DNA of 64,000 bases from Bacteroidota bacterium (GTDB lineage Bacteria; Bacteroidota; Rhodothermia; Rhodothermales; Rubricoccaceae). How positions within the stretch are numbered: the first letter of the stretch is position 1; every line of letters begins with the position of its first letter. A model generated the notes under the pieces. The model was given only the letters and a program-made list of their open reading frames with translations. It was not told the DNA's origin and did not search any database. Both the position numbers and the translations under genes were made by a program. Where the stretch lies: assembly GCA_039821555.1 (NCBI GenBank), contig JBCBNX010000003.1, positions 1-64,000 on the forward strand, read 5' to 3'. Below are positions 45,415 to 54,098 of the stretch, in pieces.

Positions 45415-45957
45415 CTACCAGTGCAGGTGGCGCTTGACCGGCGTGACGGGGAACGACAGCTCGACGTGGCGCCCTGCCGGGCCTGACTGGCTCAAGTCGG
45501 CGCCCTGGTCGGCAATGACGAGCGTGACCATCTTTGCCGTCGTCGGGCCGATCACACCGGGCCGCTCAAAGTCCAGCGGGTCCGCGTAGCGCACGGACAC
45601 GTGGACGGCAAACGGATAGAGGCCGGTGCCGAGCGGCAGGTTGGCGTCGATCACGGTGCCATCGAGGTCGTCCACGTCGTCGTAGTCGTCAAGCGTGGCC
45701 TCGGCGGCGTCGGGGCCGAAAGCGGCCAAGGGCGTCAGCCCGTCAGCCGTCGCCCGCATCGGATGCTCGTCCACGTCCGCCTCGTCGAAGGCGAGCGCTT
45801 TCACCCGGTTGCTCCAGACGATCGCCAGGTCCAGCGCGGCGGCCTCCACCTCCGCTTCGATGGCGTGGCGTTCGGTGTCCGCCGTCTGGCGGTGCATGGT
45901 GAGCCCGAGCAAGGAAAACGAGAAGACCGCGACGAGCGCGTAGAAGGTCTGCGCCAT
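45415..45957 (-). CDS. Pilin-like membrane protein, paralogue of the 43.8-kb gene
   Basis: A 180-residue protein that begins on the membrane helix (MAQTFYALVAVFSFSLLG), then a charged helix (ERHAIEAEVEAAALDLAIVW) ending in AFDEAD, and an acidic then beta-rich C-terminal domain (DDYDDVDDLDGTVID, PFAVHVSVRYAD, TAKMVTLVIADQG). Shares the M-x-QT start and the AFDEA motif with the 162-residue protein. It is separated from the other three pilin-like genes by menH on the opposite strand. Confidence 0.63.
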   Translation of the reverse strand: MAQTFYALVAVFSFSLLGLTMHRQTADTERHAIEAEVEAAALDLAIVWSNRVKALAFDEADVDEHPMRATADGLTPLAAFGPDAAEATLDDYDDVDDLDGTVIDANLPLGTGLYPFAVHVSVRYADPLDFERPGVIGPTTAKMVTLVIADQGADLSQSGPAGRHVELSFPVTPVKRHLHW

Positions 45958-46305
45958 GAGAGGAGAGCGAGGTCGGGTGAGAGAACACCGGCTTCGCGGG
46001 CAAACGCCGGGCGCGCCTTTGCTCCAGCGCGTTGCCACCTGCGTTTGACATGCCTCCGTGTCGGGTCGCGTGACTGAAGCTGCCACGCTGCGGCCAGCCG
46101 GAAAAACCTACCCGGCCAGATATCGCCTTGCCCCAGCCCACGAGCGCGGCGGCGATACAGCAGCGATGCGGCCGCCGCGTTCGCTATGATCATCGACTGG
46201 GCGATTTCGGCAAGGCCTCGTTGCCAGGAACGGAACACCGGCCCTGCCCCTCCTCGTTCTGGACGCTCCTTTTCCCTTCGTTCCCGGCTTCTCCCCGCGT
46301 ATTCC
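45958..46305. other. Divergent intergenic region upstream of menB
   Basis: A 348-bp gap between the 180-residue pilin-like gene (minus) and menB (plus). It contains open frames in several readings but none with a recognisable product or coherent start. A pyrimidine-rich leader precedes the menB ATG. No terminator or repeat is seen. Confidence 0.4.
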
Positions 46306-47217
46306 ATGGCTTCCCCCAACGGCACCTCCAAGCGCCACCACTTCACCCATCGGCCGACCGTCGAAGGCCCCTTCTCCTGGCACGCCCTCGACGGCTTCGA
46401 GGACATCGTCTACGAGAAAGGCACGCCGGACTCGAACACGGCTGGGATCGCCCGCATCACGATCAACCGCCCGGAGGTGCGCAACGCCTTCCGCCCGACG
46501 ACCGTCACCGAGATGATCCACGCCATCGACGACGCGCGCGACGACCCGTCCGTCGGCGTGGTGGTGCTCACGGGCGCAGGCGACAAGGCCTTCTGCTCCG
46601 GCGGCGACCAGCGCATCCGCGGCGACCACGGCTACAGGGAGATGCAGGGCGGCTCGGAGACGGGCATGCAGCGCCTCAACGTGCTTGATTTCCAGACGCG
46701 CATCCGCACCATCCCGAAGCCCGTCATCGCGGCGGTCAACGGCTGGGCCGTCGGCGGCGGGCACGTGCTCCACGTCGTGTGCGACCTCACCATCGCCAGT
46801 GACAACGCGCGCTTCATGCAGACCGGCCCGAAGGTGGGCTCGTTCGACGCGGGCTACGGCACGACGCACCTCGCGCGCATTGTCGGGCAGAAGAAGGCCC
46901 GCGAGATCTGGTTCCTGTGCCGCGACTATTCCGCGCAGGAGGCGCTCGACATGGGCCTCGTCAACACCGTCGTCCCGCTCGCCGAGTTGGAGCGCGAGTA
47001 TGTCCAGTGGAGCCGTGAGATCCTCCAGAACTCGAACATCGCCATCCGCATGCTCAAGGCGGCCGCCAACGCCGACGAGGACGGCGGCGCGGGCCTCCAG
47101 CAGCTCGCCGGTCACGCGACGATGCTGTTCTACATGACCGAGGAGGGCCAGGAGGGCAAGAACGCCTACAACGAGCGCCGCAAGCCCGACTTCGACGCCG
47201 ACGGATACCGGCCGTAG
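46306..47217 (+). CDS. menB: 1,4-dihydroxy-2-naphthoyl-CoA synthase (MenB)
   Basis: A 303-residue crotonase-fold enzyme closing the naphthoate ring of O-succinylbenzoyl-CoA. It has [14 protein letters not shown], the oxyanion-hole segments [12 protein letters not shown] and [17 protein letters not shown], and the MenB-specific [12 protein letters not shown]. The C-terminal end is [14 protein letters not shown] with a final GYRP, as in MenB. A Gly-Asp (GGDQ) in the bicarbonate-independent or -dependent position is not resolved here. The ATG at 46306 leaves a normal MenB N-terminal extension ([16 protein letters not shown]). Followed by a clear terminator. Confidence 0.95.
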   Translation: MASPNGTSKRHHFTHRPTVEGPFSWHALDGFEDIVYEKGTPDSNTAGIARITINRPEVRNAFRPTTVTEMIHAIDDARDDPSVGVVVLTGAGDKAFCSGGDQRIRGDHGYREMQGGSETGMQRLNVLDFQTRIRTIPKPVIAAVNGWAVGGGHVLHVVCDLTIASDNARFMQTGPKVGSFDAGYGTTHLARIVGQKKAREIWFLCRDYSAQEALDMGLVNTVVPLAELEREYVQWSREILQNSNIAIRMLKAAANADEDGGAGLQQLAGHATMLFYMTEEGQEGKNAYNERRKPDFDADGYRP

Positions 47218-47241
47218 GTCGGCAGCGGCACCGTCTGCGGT

Positions 47242-47280
47242 CCGCGGGGGCACGTTGGATGTAACCCCCGCGGCCGTTTT
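47242..47280 (+). terminator. Rho-independent terminator after menB
   Basis: Arms CCGCGGGGG (47242-47250) and CCCCCGCGG (47265-47273), a 14-nt loop, then CCG and TTTT at 47277-47280. Lies 25 bp downstream of the menB stop. Confidence 0.8.
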
Positions 47281-47293
47281 CAGTATCGAAGCC

Positions 47294-47333
47294 CACCGCA
47301 ACACGGCCTCACCGCGGCACCGCCGCACTCGTC
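47294..47333 (+). repeat. Degenerate octamer satellite abutting the start at 47334
   Basis: Five period-8 units (CACCGCAA, CACGGCCT, CACCGCGG, CACCGCCG, CACTCGTC) run without a gap into the ATG. Same unit family as in the ftsX, menD and pcm leaders. Confidence 0.7.
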
Positions 47334-47708
47334 ATGAGCATCCCGTTCACGCTCCCCAACGTCTACGACGGCCTCGCTGAGGGCCACGGCCTCATGCGCG
47401 TGGAGCGCGGCGCCGCGGGCGATGTGCTGGTGATGGAGGTGCAGCTTGCGTGGCTCGGCCTCGTGAAGCAGGCTCCGAGGGTGGTGGCCGTCCCGCTGCG
47501 CGACCTCACCGAGGTGCGCTTCAAGCGCGGCGCGTTCAAGGACACGCTCTTCCTCCGCCCCGCCCACCTCGACCTGCTGGCAGAGCTGCCCGGCAAGCAC
47601 AAGGAGCGCGTGAAGCTGAAGATCAAGAAGCAGTACCGCGAGGACGTCTACGACCTGCTCGACGAGTTGGAGGAATGGCGTCCCGTCACAGGCATGGACG
47701 CATCGTAG
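47334..47708 (+). CDS. Conserved-looking hypothetical protein, possible PH-like fold
   Basis: A 124-residue soluble protein with no signal peptide. Residues about 20-100 alternate strands (GLMRVERGAAGDVLVMEVQLAW, VVAVPLRDLTEVRFKRGAFKDTLFL) and end in a helix (YREDVYDLLDELEEW). A strand-rich body plus a C-terminal helix is reminiscent of bacterial PH-like domains, but no signature is certain. The lysine-rich stretch KHKERVKLKIKKQYRE is notable. It stands between menB and the Asp-box gene, preceded by the octamer repeat. Confidence 0.6.
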   Translation: MSIPFTLPNVYDGLAEGHGLMRVERGAAGDVLVMEVQLAWLGLVKQAPRVVAVPLRDLTEVRFKRGAFKDTLFLRPAHLDLLAELPGKHKERVKLKIKKQYREDVYDLLDELEEWRPVTGMDAS

Positions 47709-47799
47709 CGGGTAGGAACTGCATGGATAGGATGGCGCGGTGTGCCGTATCGTGCCGCTGTCCGCCGTGTGTGTTCCACCCCGACCCTACGCCCCGCTC

Positions 47800-50403
47800 A
47801 TGCCACCTACTCGCCTGGTTCTCCCGCTTCTCGCTCTTGGCCTCTTCGTCGCGTGGGCGACACTCCCCGACCTCCCAGCAGACCCGGCCACCTCGGTGGC
47901 AGTCCCGGAAGCCGACCTGCGGCCGCTGACGGAACGCGCCGAGAAAGAAGCGCCTGGCCCCGACCAACGGCCGGCGACGTGGCTCGCCGAGCAGCGGCTC
48001 TTCCCCCACTTCGAGCACGACGCCGAGGCGTTCCGTGCCGCGCACGCGCAAGCCCTTCAGATGCGCGAGACCGCACGCCGAGGGGACACGTTTGGGACCT
48101 GGCAGCAGGCTGGGCCGACCAACATCGGTGGGCGCATCACCAGCATCGCCTTTGCGCCGAGCGCGCCGGACGTGGTCTACGCGGGCGCGGCGACCGGCGG
48201 CGCGTTCAAGTCGCTCGACGCCGGGCGGACGTGGGCGCCCATCTTCGACGACCAGGCCGTGCTGCCTGTCGGCGCAGTGGCGGTCGACCCGGCTAACCCG
48301 GACCGCGCATTCGTGGGCACGGGCGAATCGAACGGCGGGTCGTACAACCTCTCGGGCGGCGGCGTCTTCCGCACCGAGGACGGCGGGGCGACGTGGACAC
48401 CGCTCGGGCTGGAGGAGACGATTACGATCGGCCGCATCCGCATCGATCCCCGCGACCCGGACCGCGTCTTTCTCACCGGCACGGGCGCCTACTTCGGGAC
48501 GTCGCCCGCGCGCGGCGTCTACCGCTCCACCGACGGCGGCGACTCCTGGAACCAGGTGCTCTTCGTCTCGGACCGCACGGCGGCCATCGACCTCGTGATG
48601 CACCCGACCTCGCCCGACACGCTCTACGCGACGATGTGGGAGCGCGAGCGCACGCCGACGACGGCCTTCCTCTCCGGCACGACCAGCGGCGTCTACCGCT
48701 CCGCCGACGGCGGCGACACGTGGACGCTCCTCGGGGCGACGGACGGCCTGCCTGGCCCGGCGGACGACATCGGGCGAATCGGCCTCGCGACCTGCGACGG
48801 CGACCCCGACCGGATGTACGCGCTCTACAACGACGGCCGCGTCCTGACCGACCTCTACCGCTCCGAGGACGGCGGCGTCTCGTGGGCGCGGGACCCCCGT
48901 TCGGGCGCGCTGCCTGGCTTCAGCGGCGGCTTCTCCTGGTACTTCGGCAACGTCCGCTGCGACCCCCTCGACGCGGAGCGCGTCTTCGTCCTCGACGTGC
49001 CGCTCGTCGTGTGGGAAGGCAACGGCTGGTTCGACCAGTACGGCTACGAGGTGCTCCACGTTGACCACCACGCGCTCGCCTTCAAGCCCGACGACCCGAC
49101 CTACGTGCTCTCCGGCAACGACGGCGGCTTCGACATCAGCACCGACCGCGGCCTCTCGTGGGAGGCCGTCAACGGCCTCGCCATCACGCAGTTCTACGAG
49201 ATCGGCCTCGACCCGAGCAACCCGGAGCGGCTCTACGGCGGCACGCAGGACAACGGCACCGTGCGCACCCGCACAGGCGCGCTCGACGACTTCGACACGA
49301 TCTACGGCGGCGACGGCTTCTACGTGATCGTCGACCCGACCGACCCTGACGTGATCTACGCCGAGTCGCAGTTTGGCAACCTCGGCAAGTCGACCGACGG
49401 CGGCTTCAGCTTCGACTTCGCCCTCAACGGCATCGACGGAGGCGAGCCCACGAACTGGTCGACGCCGGTGGTGATGGACCCGAGCGACTCGCAGACGCTC
49501 TACTACGGCACGAACCGCGTCTATCGGACGACCAACGGCGCAGGCTTCTGGACCCCCATCTCGCCCGACCTGACGACGAGCGCCGCGGGGCGCCTGAGCG
49601 TAGTCACGGCCATCTCGGTGTCGCCGCTCGACCCCGACGTGCTGTGGGTAGGCACGGGCGACGGCCAGGTATGGACGACCTCGGACGGCGGTGCGACGTG
49701 GGAGGACCGGACGGGGCCGCTGCCCTTCCGCTACGTCACACGCGTGGTCGCGCACCCGACCGATGTGACCTCGGCCTACGTGACGCAGTCGGGCCTGCGC
49801 TGGCGCGATCCTGCCCCCCGTGTCTTCCGCACGACGGACAGCGGCACGACGTGGACCGCGATCAGCGACGGTCTGCCCGATGCGCCCGTAAATGCCATCG
49901 CCATCGACCCGCTCGCGCCGGACACGGTGTTCGTCGGGACCGATGTCGGGCCGTTTGTGAGCCCCGATGCGGGCGCGTCGTGGGAGGCGCTCGGCACCGG
50001 CATCCCCGCCGTCGCCGTGTTCGACCTGAAGATCCACCCGACGGCGCGCTACCTCGCAGCCGGGACGCACGCCCGCTCGCTGTGGACGCTCCAACTGCCC
50101 GCCAACCCTGTCGCGAACGAGCCGACTGCTGAGACCGCAGGCGTTGCCCTCGCCACGCCGTGGCCGAACCCGGTTGCGACCTCCACGACGGTCCAGTACG
50201 TGCTCGGCAGCCCGGTACAGGTCCGGGTGGAGGTGTTCGATGTGGCCGGGCGCCGCGTCGCTACCCTCGCCGAGGGAATGCAGGCGAGCGGCACCCACAC
50301 GCTGTCGTGGTCGCCCGACGCTGGGCTCGCGAACGGGACCTATGTCGTGCGACTGACCGCAGGCGCGCAGACGCTCACGACGAGGCTCACGCTGGCGCGA
50401 TGA
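47800..50403 (+). CDS. Secreted Asp-box/VPS10-like propeller protein with T9SS sorting domain
   Basis: An 867-residue protein with a signal peptide (LVLPLLALGLFVAWA). From about residue 100 it has at least nine Asp-box (SxDxGxTW) motifs: SLDAGRTW, TEDGGATW, STDGGDSW, SADGGDTW, SEDGGVSW, STDRGLSW, TSDGGATW, TTDSGTTW, SPDAGASW. This is as in sortilin/VPS10-like and sialidase-like beta-propellers. The last 85 or so residues are a type A T9SS C-terminal domain (PWPNPVATSTTVQYVL, VRVEVFDVAGRRVATL, GTYVVRLTAG). It should be exported by the type IX system and attached or released at the surface. No glycosidase catalytic residues were identified. Confidence 0.85.
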   Translation: MPPTRLVLPLLALGLFVAWATLPDLPADPATSVAVPEADLRPLTERAEKEAPGPDQRPATWLAEQRLFPHFEHDAEAFRAAHAQALQMRETARRGDTFGTWQQAGPTNIGGRITSIAFAPSAPDVVYAGAATGGAFKSLDAGRTWAPIFDDQAVLPVGAVAVDPANPDRAFVGTGESNGGSYNLSGGGVFRTEDGGATWTPLGLEETITIGRIRIDPRDPDRVFLTGTGAYFGTSPARGVYRSTDGGDSWNQVLFVSDRTAAIDLVMHPTSPDTLYATMWERERTPTTAFLSGTTSGVYRSADGGDTWTLLGATDGLPGPADDIGRIGLATCDGDPDRMYALYNDGRVLTDLYRSEDGGVSWARDPRSGALPGFSGGFSWYFGNVRCDPLDAERVFVLDVPLVVWEGNGWFDQYGYEVLHVDHHALAFKPDDPTYVLSGNDGGFDISTDRGLSWEAVNGLAITQFYEIGLDPSNPERLYGGTQDNGTVRTRTGALDDFDTIYGGDGFYVIVDPTDPDVIYAESQFGNLGKSTDGGFSFDFALNGIDGGEPTNWSTPVVMDPSDSQTLYYGTNRVYRTTNGAGFWTPISPDLTTSAAGRLSVVTAISVSPLDPDVLWVGTGDGQVWTTSDGGATWEDRTGPLPFRYVTRVVAHPTDVTSAYVTQSGLRWRDPAPRVFRTTDSGTTWTAISDGLPDAPVNAIAIDPLAPDTVFVGTDVGPFVSPDAGASWEALGTGIPAVAVFDLKIHPTARYLAAGTHARSLWTLQLPANPVANEPTAETAGVALATPWPNPVATSTTVQYVLGSPVQVRVEVFDVAGRRVATLAEGMQASGTHTLSWSPDAGLANGTYVVRLTAGAQTLTTRLTLAR

Positions 50404-50464
50404 TCGACGCGCGGGCGGCCATCTGGGAGCGGTAGCTTGGCGGTCGCATCAGCCCCGCTCCCGC

Positions 50465-51403
50465 ATGCCCGACTCAGTCACTGCCGCCGGTTCCTCGCCT
50501 CCCCGACTCTCGCCGATGCGCCTCTGGACGCTCGCGGCGCGGCCGAAGACGCTGTGGGCGGCCGTCGCGCCGGTCGTGCTCGGCGGGGCGCTGGCCTGGG
50601 AGGCCGACCTCTTCCACGCGCTCGCCTGGGGGTGCGCGTTCCTCGGAGCCGTGTTCATCCAGATCGGCACCAACTTCGCCAACGACTACCACGACTTCCT
50701 CCTCGGCGCGGACACCGAGCGGCGCGTTGGGCCGACGCGGGTCACGCAGGCGGGGCTCGCGACGCCGCAGGCCGTGCGTCGCGCTGCGATTCTGATGTTC
50801 GCGCTGGCGACGCTAGCCGGGGCCTACCTCATGGTGCGCGGCGGCTGGCCCATCGTGATCGTGGGCGTGGCGTCGCTGGCGTGCGGGTGGCTCTACACCG
50901 CCGGACGCAAGTCGCTGGCCTACCTCGGCATCGCGGACCTGTTCGTCTTCGTCTTCTTTGGACCCGTCGCGGTGGGCGGCACCTACTACGTGCAGGCGGC
51001 CGACCTCGTGGGCGGCGCGGCGCTACCGCTCGTCGTCCTGCTGGCAGGCGTCGGGCCCGGGTTGCTCTCGACGGCGATCCTGCTGGCCAACAACCTCCGC
51101 GACCTGGAAACGGACGCTGCGGCAGGCAAGCGCACGCTGGTCGTGCGGCTGGGCCGCCGCGCGGGCGTGGCGATGTATGCGGCCTGGGTGCTCCTCGGCG
51201 TGCTGTGGCCGCTGGTGCTGGCGTACGGCTTCGACGCGCCCATGGGCGCGCTGCTGGGGTGCCTCGCCCTGCCCCTCGTCCTCGGGCCGATCCGCACGCT
51301 TGCGCGCACCGATGATCCCGCAACCATCGCGCCGGTGCTGGGAGCCACGGCGCGGGCGTTGCTCGTCTACAGCGTGCTGCTGGCCGTGGGCTGGAACCTG
51401 TAG
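50465..51403 (+). CDS. menA: 1,4-dihydroxy-2-naphthoate polyprenyltransferase (MenA)
   Basis: A 312-residue UbiA-superfamily membrane prenyltransferase with about eight or nine membrane helices. First Asp-rich motif NFANDYHDFLLGADTERRVGP, where N-D-x-x-D binds Mg-diphosphate. Second motif NNLRDLETDAAAGKRTL near 210-225. It attaches the polyprenyl chain to DHNA at the inner membrane. Precedes menC by 42 bp and menE overlaps menC, so menA-menC-menE look like one operon. TAGCTTGG lies 32 bp upstream as a possible -7 element. Confidence 0.94.
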   Translation: MPDSVTAAGSSPPRLSPMRLWTLAARPKTLWAAVAPVVLGGALAWEADLFHALAWGCAFLGAVFIQIGTNFANDYHDFLLGADTERRVGPTRVTQAGLATPQAVRRAAILMFALATLAGAYLMVRGGWPIVIVGVASLACGWLYTAGRKSLAYLGIADLFVFVFFGPVAVGGTYYVQAADLVGGAALPLVVLLAGVGPGLLSTAILLANNLRDLETDAAAGKRTLVVRLGRRAGVAMYAAWVLLGVLWPLVLAYGFDAPMGALLGCLALPLVLGPIRTLARTDDPATIAPVLGATARALLVYSVLLAVGWNL

Positions 51404-51445
51404 CGGGCCTGTCGGCTGTCAGCGCTCTGGTTCTCCGTTTCGCCC

Positions 51446-52507
51446 ATGCCCGTGCTCTCGGTCTTCCGCTACCGCCTGCCGCTCGTCCGCCCCCTGCCGC
51501 TGCGTGGGCAGACCGTGACCGTGCGGGAAGGTCTGCTCGTACGGCTAAGCGTGGGCGACCACGAGGGCTGGGGCGACGTGGCTCCGCTCCCCGGCTTCAG
51601 CGCGGAGACGGTGGACGAGGCGACGCAATCGCTCCGGGCGCTCGCGGGGCTGGACGCGGGCGCGCTCCTGTCGGCCCAGCACGACGAGACCCTGCCGCCG
51701 TCGGTGCGCTTCGGCATGGCGCTCGCGCAGTGGGACCTGGATGCATGCCGCCGCGCGATGCCTCTTCCTGCGGCCCTGGACGGCGAGGCGTCGCCTATCG
51801 TCCCGCTCAATGGCCTGCTCGCGGGCGACGCGGACACGGTCCAGCGCGACGCGCAACGGCTCGCCGCGGAGGGCTACCGCGCGCTGAAGCTCAAAGTCGG
51901 GCGCGGTGCTGTGCAGGACGAGGCTGCTCTCGTGAGGCTGCTCCACGCGGCCCACCCGGACGTTGCGCTGCGTCTGGATGCCAACCGGGCGTGGTCCTAC
52001 GACGACGCCCGCCGCTTTGCCGAGGCGCTAGGCGATGCCCAGATCGAGTACATCGAGGAGCCGCTGGCCGACCCTGCACGGCTGGCGGACTACGCGACGG
52101 AGACCGGCCTCCCGGTCGCGCTCGACGAGTCCGTGACGGCGATGGCACCGGACGACCTCGCCGGCCACGCCTATGCGGCAGCCGTGGTGCTCAAGCCGAC
52201 GTTCCTCGGCGGCCCGCGCGCCTGGGCGTTGGCGACGCGAGCGCGGGCTCTGGGACTGCGGGTGACCTGGAGCGCGGCGTTCGAGAGCGGCGTCGGCCTG
52301 CGAGGTCTTGTGGCGATGACCGCTGCGACGGGGGCACCGGACCGCCCGCCGACGCCTGCGGGGCTCGACACCTACCGCTGGCTCGCCGCCGATGTGTTCA
52401 CAGCAAGCTCGCCTAAGCTGCCGCTCGGATCGCCGACGGTGGACGTGGCTGAGGCGCTCGCTGCGCGTCAGATCGACCTCGCCTGCCTTACGCCCGTCGC
52501 GCTGTGA
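51446..52507 (+). CDS. menC: o-Succinylbenzoate synthase (MenC)
   Basis: A 353-residue enolase-superfamily enzyme dehydrating SHCHC to o-succinylbenzoate. It has the capping domain (VRLSVGDHEGWGDVAPLPGFS) and the barrel with catalytic K148-x-K150 (LKLKVG), Mg ligands D178 (LDANRAW), E204 (EEPL) and D227 (LDES), and the second lysine K250 (VVLKPTF). The spacing from Lys150 to Asp178 equals that of the E. coli enzyme. Stop overlaps the menE GTG by 4 bp. Confidence 0.92.
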   Translation: MPVLSVFRYRLPLVRPLPLRGQTVTVREGLLVRLSVGDHEGWGDVAPLPGFSAETVDEATQSLRALAGLDAGALLSAQHDETLPPSVRFGMALAQWDLDACRRAMPLPAALDGEASPIVPLNGLLAGDADTVQRDAQRLAAEGYRALKLKVGRGAVQDEAALVRLLHAAHPDVALRLDANRAWSYDDARRFAEALGDAQIEYIEEPLADPARLADYATETGLPVALDESVTAMAPDDLAGHAYAAAVVLKPTFLGGPRAWALATRARALGLRVTWSAAFESGVGLRGLVAMTAATGAPDRPPTPAGLDTYRWLAADVFTASSPKLPLGSPTVDVAEALAARQIDLACLTPVAL

Positions 52508-53997
52508 CCGCTTCTACCCTCGATCCGGTTCGCGCTGCGGCTCAGCGCACGCCCGAAGCGCCTGCGCTCGTGCTCGACGACGGGCCCGTCTCCTACACCG
52601 ACCTCGACGCCCAGGTGGGGGGCGCGGCGGCGTGGCTCGAAGCCCATGACCTCCGAGCGGGCGACCGCCTGGCGATCCTCGCTGCTCCGTCGCCGGACCT
52701 GATTGCGCTGCTCTGGGGCTGTTGGCGCGCGGGCGTCGTCGCGGCCCCGCTGAGCCTCCGCCTCCCCGACGCCGCCCTCGCCGACCTGATCGAGCGGCTC
52801 AGCCCCGCTGCCCTCGTCACGGACTGGCCAGACGCCGCGTTCTCCCTCCCGACCTACCCCCTGGCCTCCAGACGCGCTGCCCAATCCACGCGCCCGACCC
52901 TCGACCCTCGACCTTCGACCTTCGACCCTCGACCTTCGACCTTCGACCCTCGACCTTCGACCTTCGACCCTCGACCTCCGACCCTCGACCTCCGACCCTG
53001 GACTCTCATCCACACCTCCGGCTCGTCCGGCACGCCAAAGGCCGCGCTGCACACCTGGGCGAACCACCTCTGGAGCGCCCGAGGCTGGATCGAGCGGCTG
53101 CGCCTCGGCCCGCAGCATCGGTGGTGGCTCGACCTCCCGCTCTATCACGTTGGCGGGCTGGCGATCCTCGTCCGGTGTGCGCTTGCGGGCGCAGCGGCCG
53201 TGCTGGCACCACCGAAGACGCCGTTGCCCGAGGCTGTCCGGCGCTACGGCGTCACGCACGCCTCGCTCGTCGCCACGCAGCTACGCCGCGCCCTCGACGC
53301 CGCGACGCCTGCGGACCTGGACGCGCTACGCGGGATGGACGCGCTTCTCCTCGGTGGCAGCGCCATCCCTGAGGACGTACTGCGCGAGGCGTACGACGCC
53401 AGGCTGCCCGTCCTCACGAGCTACGGCATGACCGAGATGACCTCGACCGTCACCGCCACGCCGCCGGACGCGAGCTTCGAGGCGCTGTGCACCGCCGGGG
53501 CGGTGCTTCCTCACCGCGAGGTACGGCTGGCCGACGATGGCGAGATCCTCGTACGTGGCCGCACGCGCTTCGCGGGCTACCTGGACGACGCCGCGCTCAC
53601 GGAGCCGTTCGATGCCGATGGCTGGTTCGGCACCCGCGACGTCGGAGCATGGGTTGAGGTCGACGGGCAGCGGCTCCTGCGCGTGATCGGGCGCACAGAC
53701 CGGATGTTTATCTCGGGCGGCGAGAACATCCAGCCCGAGGCTATCGAGGCGGCACTGCTGCGGCTGCCGGGCGTGCGTCGCGCTGCCGTCGTCCCAATCG
53801 CCGACGCCGAGTTCGGCCACCGTCCCGTCGCGTTCGTGGAAGCCGACATCGATCTTGGCGCGCTGAGAACGATGCTCGATGTGCCAGGCTTCATGCGCCC
53901 CGTTGCTGTGCTTCCGTGGCCCGCAGACCTGGTGGATGGGATGAAGCCGGACCTGGCGACGTTGCAACGACGCGCCGCCGTAGCCATAGGCGGCTGA
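52504..53997 (+). CDS. menE: o-Succinylbenzoate-CoA ligase (MenE) with in-frame heptamer repeat
   Basis: A 497-residue acyl-adenylate enzyme. The nucleotide P-loop is IHTSGSSGTPKAALHTWANH, and LTSYGMTEMTSTVTATPP is the A5 motif. The catalytic hinge and aspartate are DGWFGTRDVGAW with LLRVIGRTDRMFISGGENIQPEAIE. The last domain (ALLRLPGVRRAAVVPIADAEFGHRPVAF) is complete, although the usual C-terminal K-x-x-x-x lysine region is short. Just before the P-loop, residues about 130-168 are an insertion of repeated STFDPRP units encoded by a 7-bp satellite. The GTG start overlaps the menC stop. Confidence 0.9.
   Translation: MTASTLDPVRAAAQRTPEAPALVLDDGPVSYTDLDAQVGGAAAWLEAHDLRAGDRLAILAAPSPDLIALLWGCWRAGVVAAPLSLRLPDAALADLIERLSPAALVTDWPDAAFSLPTYPLASRRAAQSTRPTLDPRPSTFDPRPSTFDPRPSTFDPRPPTLDLRPWTLIHTSGSSGTPKAALHTWANHLWSARGWIERLRLGPQHRWWLDLPLYHVGGLAILVRCALAGAAAVLAPPKTPLPEAVRRYGVTHASLVATQLRRALDAATPADLDALRGMDALLLGGSAIPEDVLREAYDARLPVLTSYGMTEMTSTVTATPPDASFEALCTAGAVLPHREVRLADDGEILVRGRTRFAGYLDDAALTEPFDADGWFGTRDVGAWVEVDGQRLLRVIGRTDRMFISGGENIQPEAIEAALLRLPGVRRAAVVPIADAEFGHRPVAFVEADIDLGALRTMLDVPGFMRPVAVLPWPADLVDGMKPDLATLQRRAAVAIGG
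52896..53007 (+). repeat. 16-unit heptanucleotide satellite inside menE
   Basis: Tandem 7-bp units, mostly GACCCTC or GACCTTC, with GACCTCC, GACCCTG and GACTCTC at the right end. Three units make one 21-bp, 7-residue period (STFDPRP). Loss or gain of any number of units not divisible by 3 would shift the menE frame. The same heptamer occurs three times before the ftsX start. Confidence 0.92.
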
Positions 53998-54098
53998 GTT
54001 GCGTGTTGCCTAAACGCACACTGACTGCAATCGCTCCGCCAAGCCTATCCTTGGCCAGGTCGCTCTTCACCCTTTGCCCTTCACTCTGCCCTCTTCCG

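Noticed and set aside
47800..50403. Sialidase activity for the Asp-box protein.
   Set aside because: Asp boxes also occur in sortilin-like and photosystem-assembly propellers, and I could not find the FRIP arginine triad or the nucleophilic Tyr/Glu pair.
52896..53007. Possible CRISPR array or terminator because of regular repeats in menE.
   Set aside because: Units are 7 bp with no spacers, and the frame continues through the repeat into the conserved P-loop.
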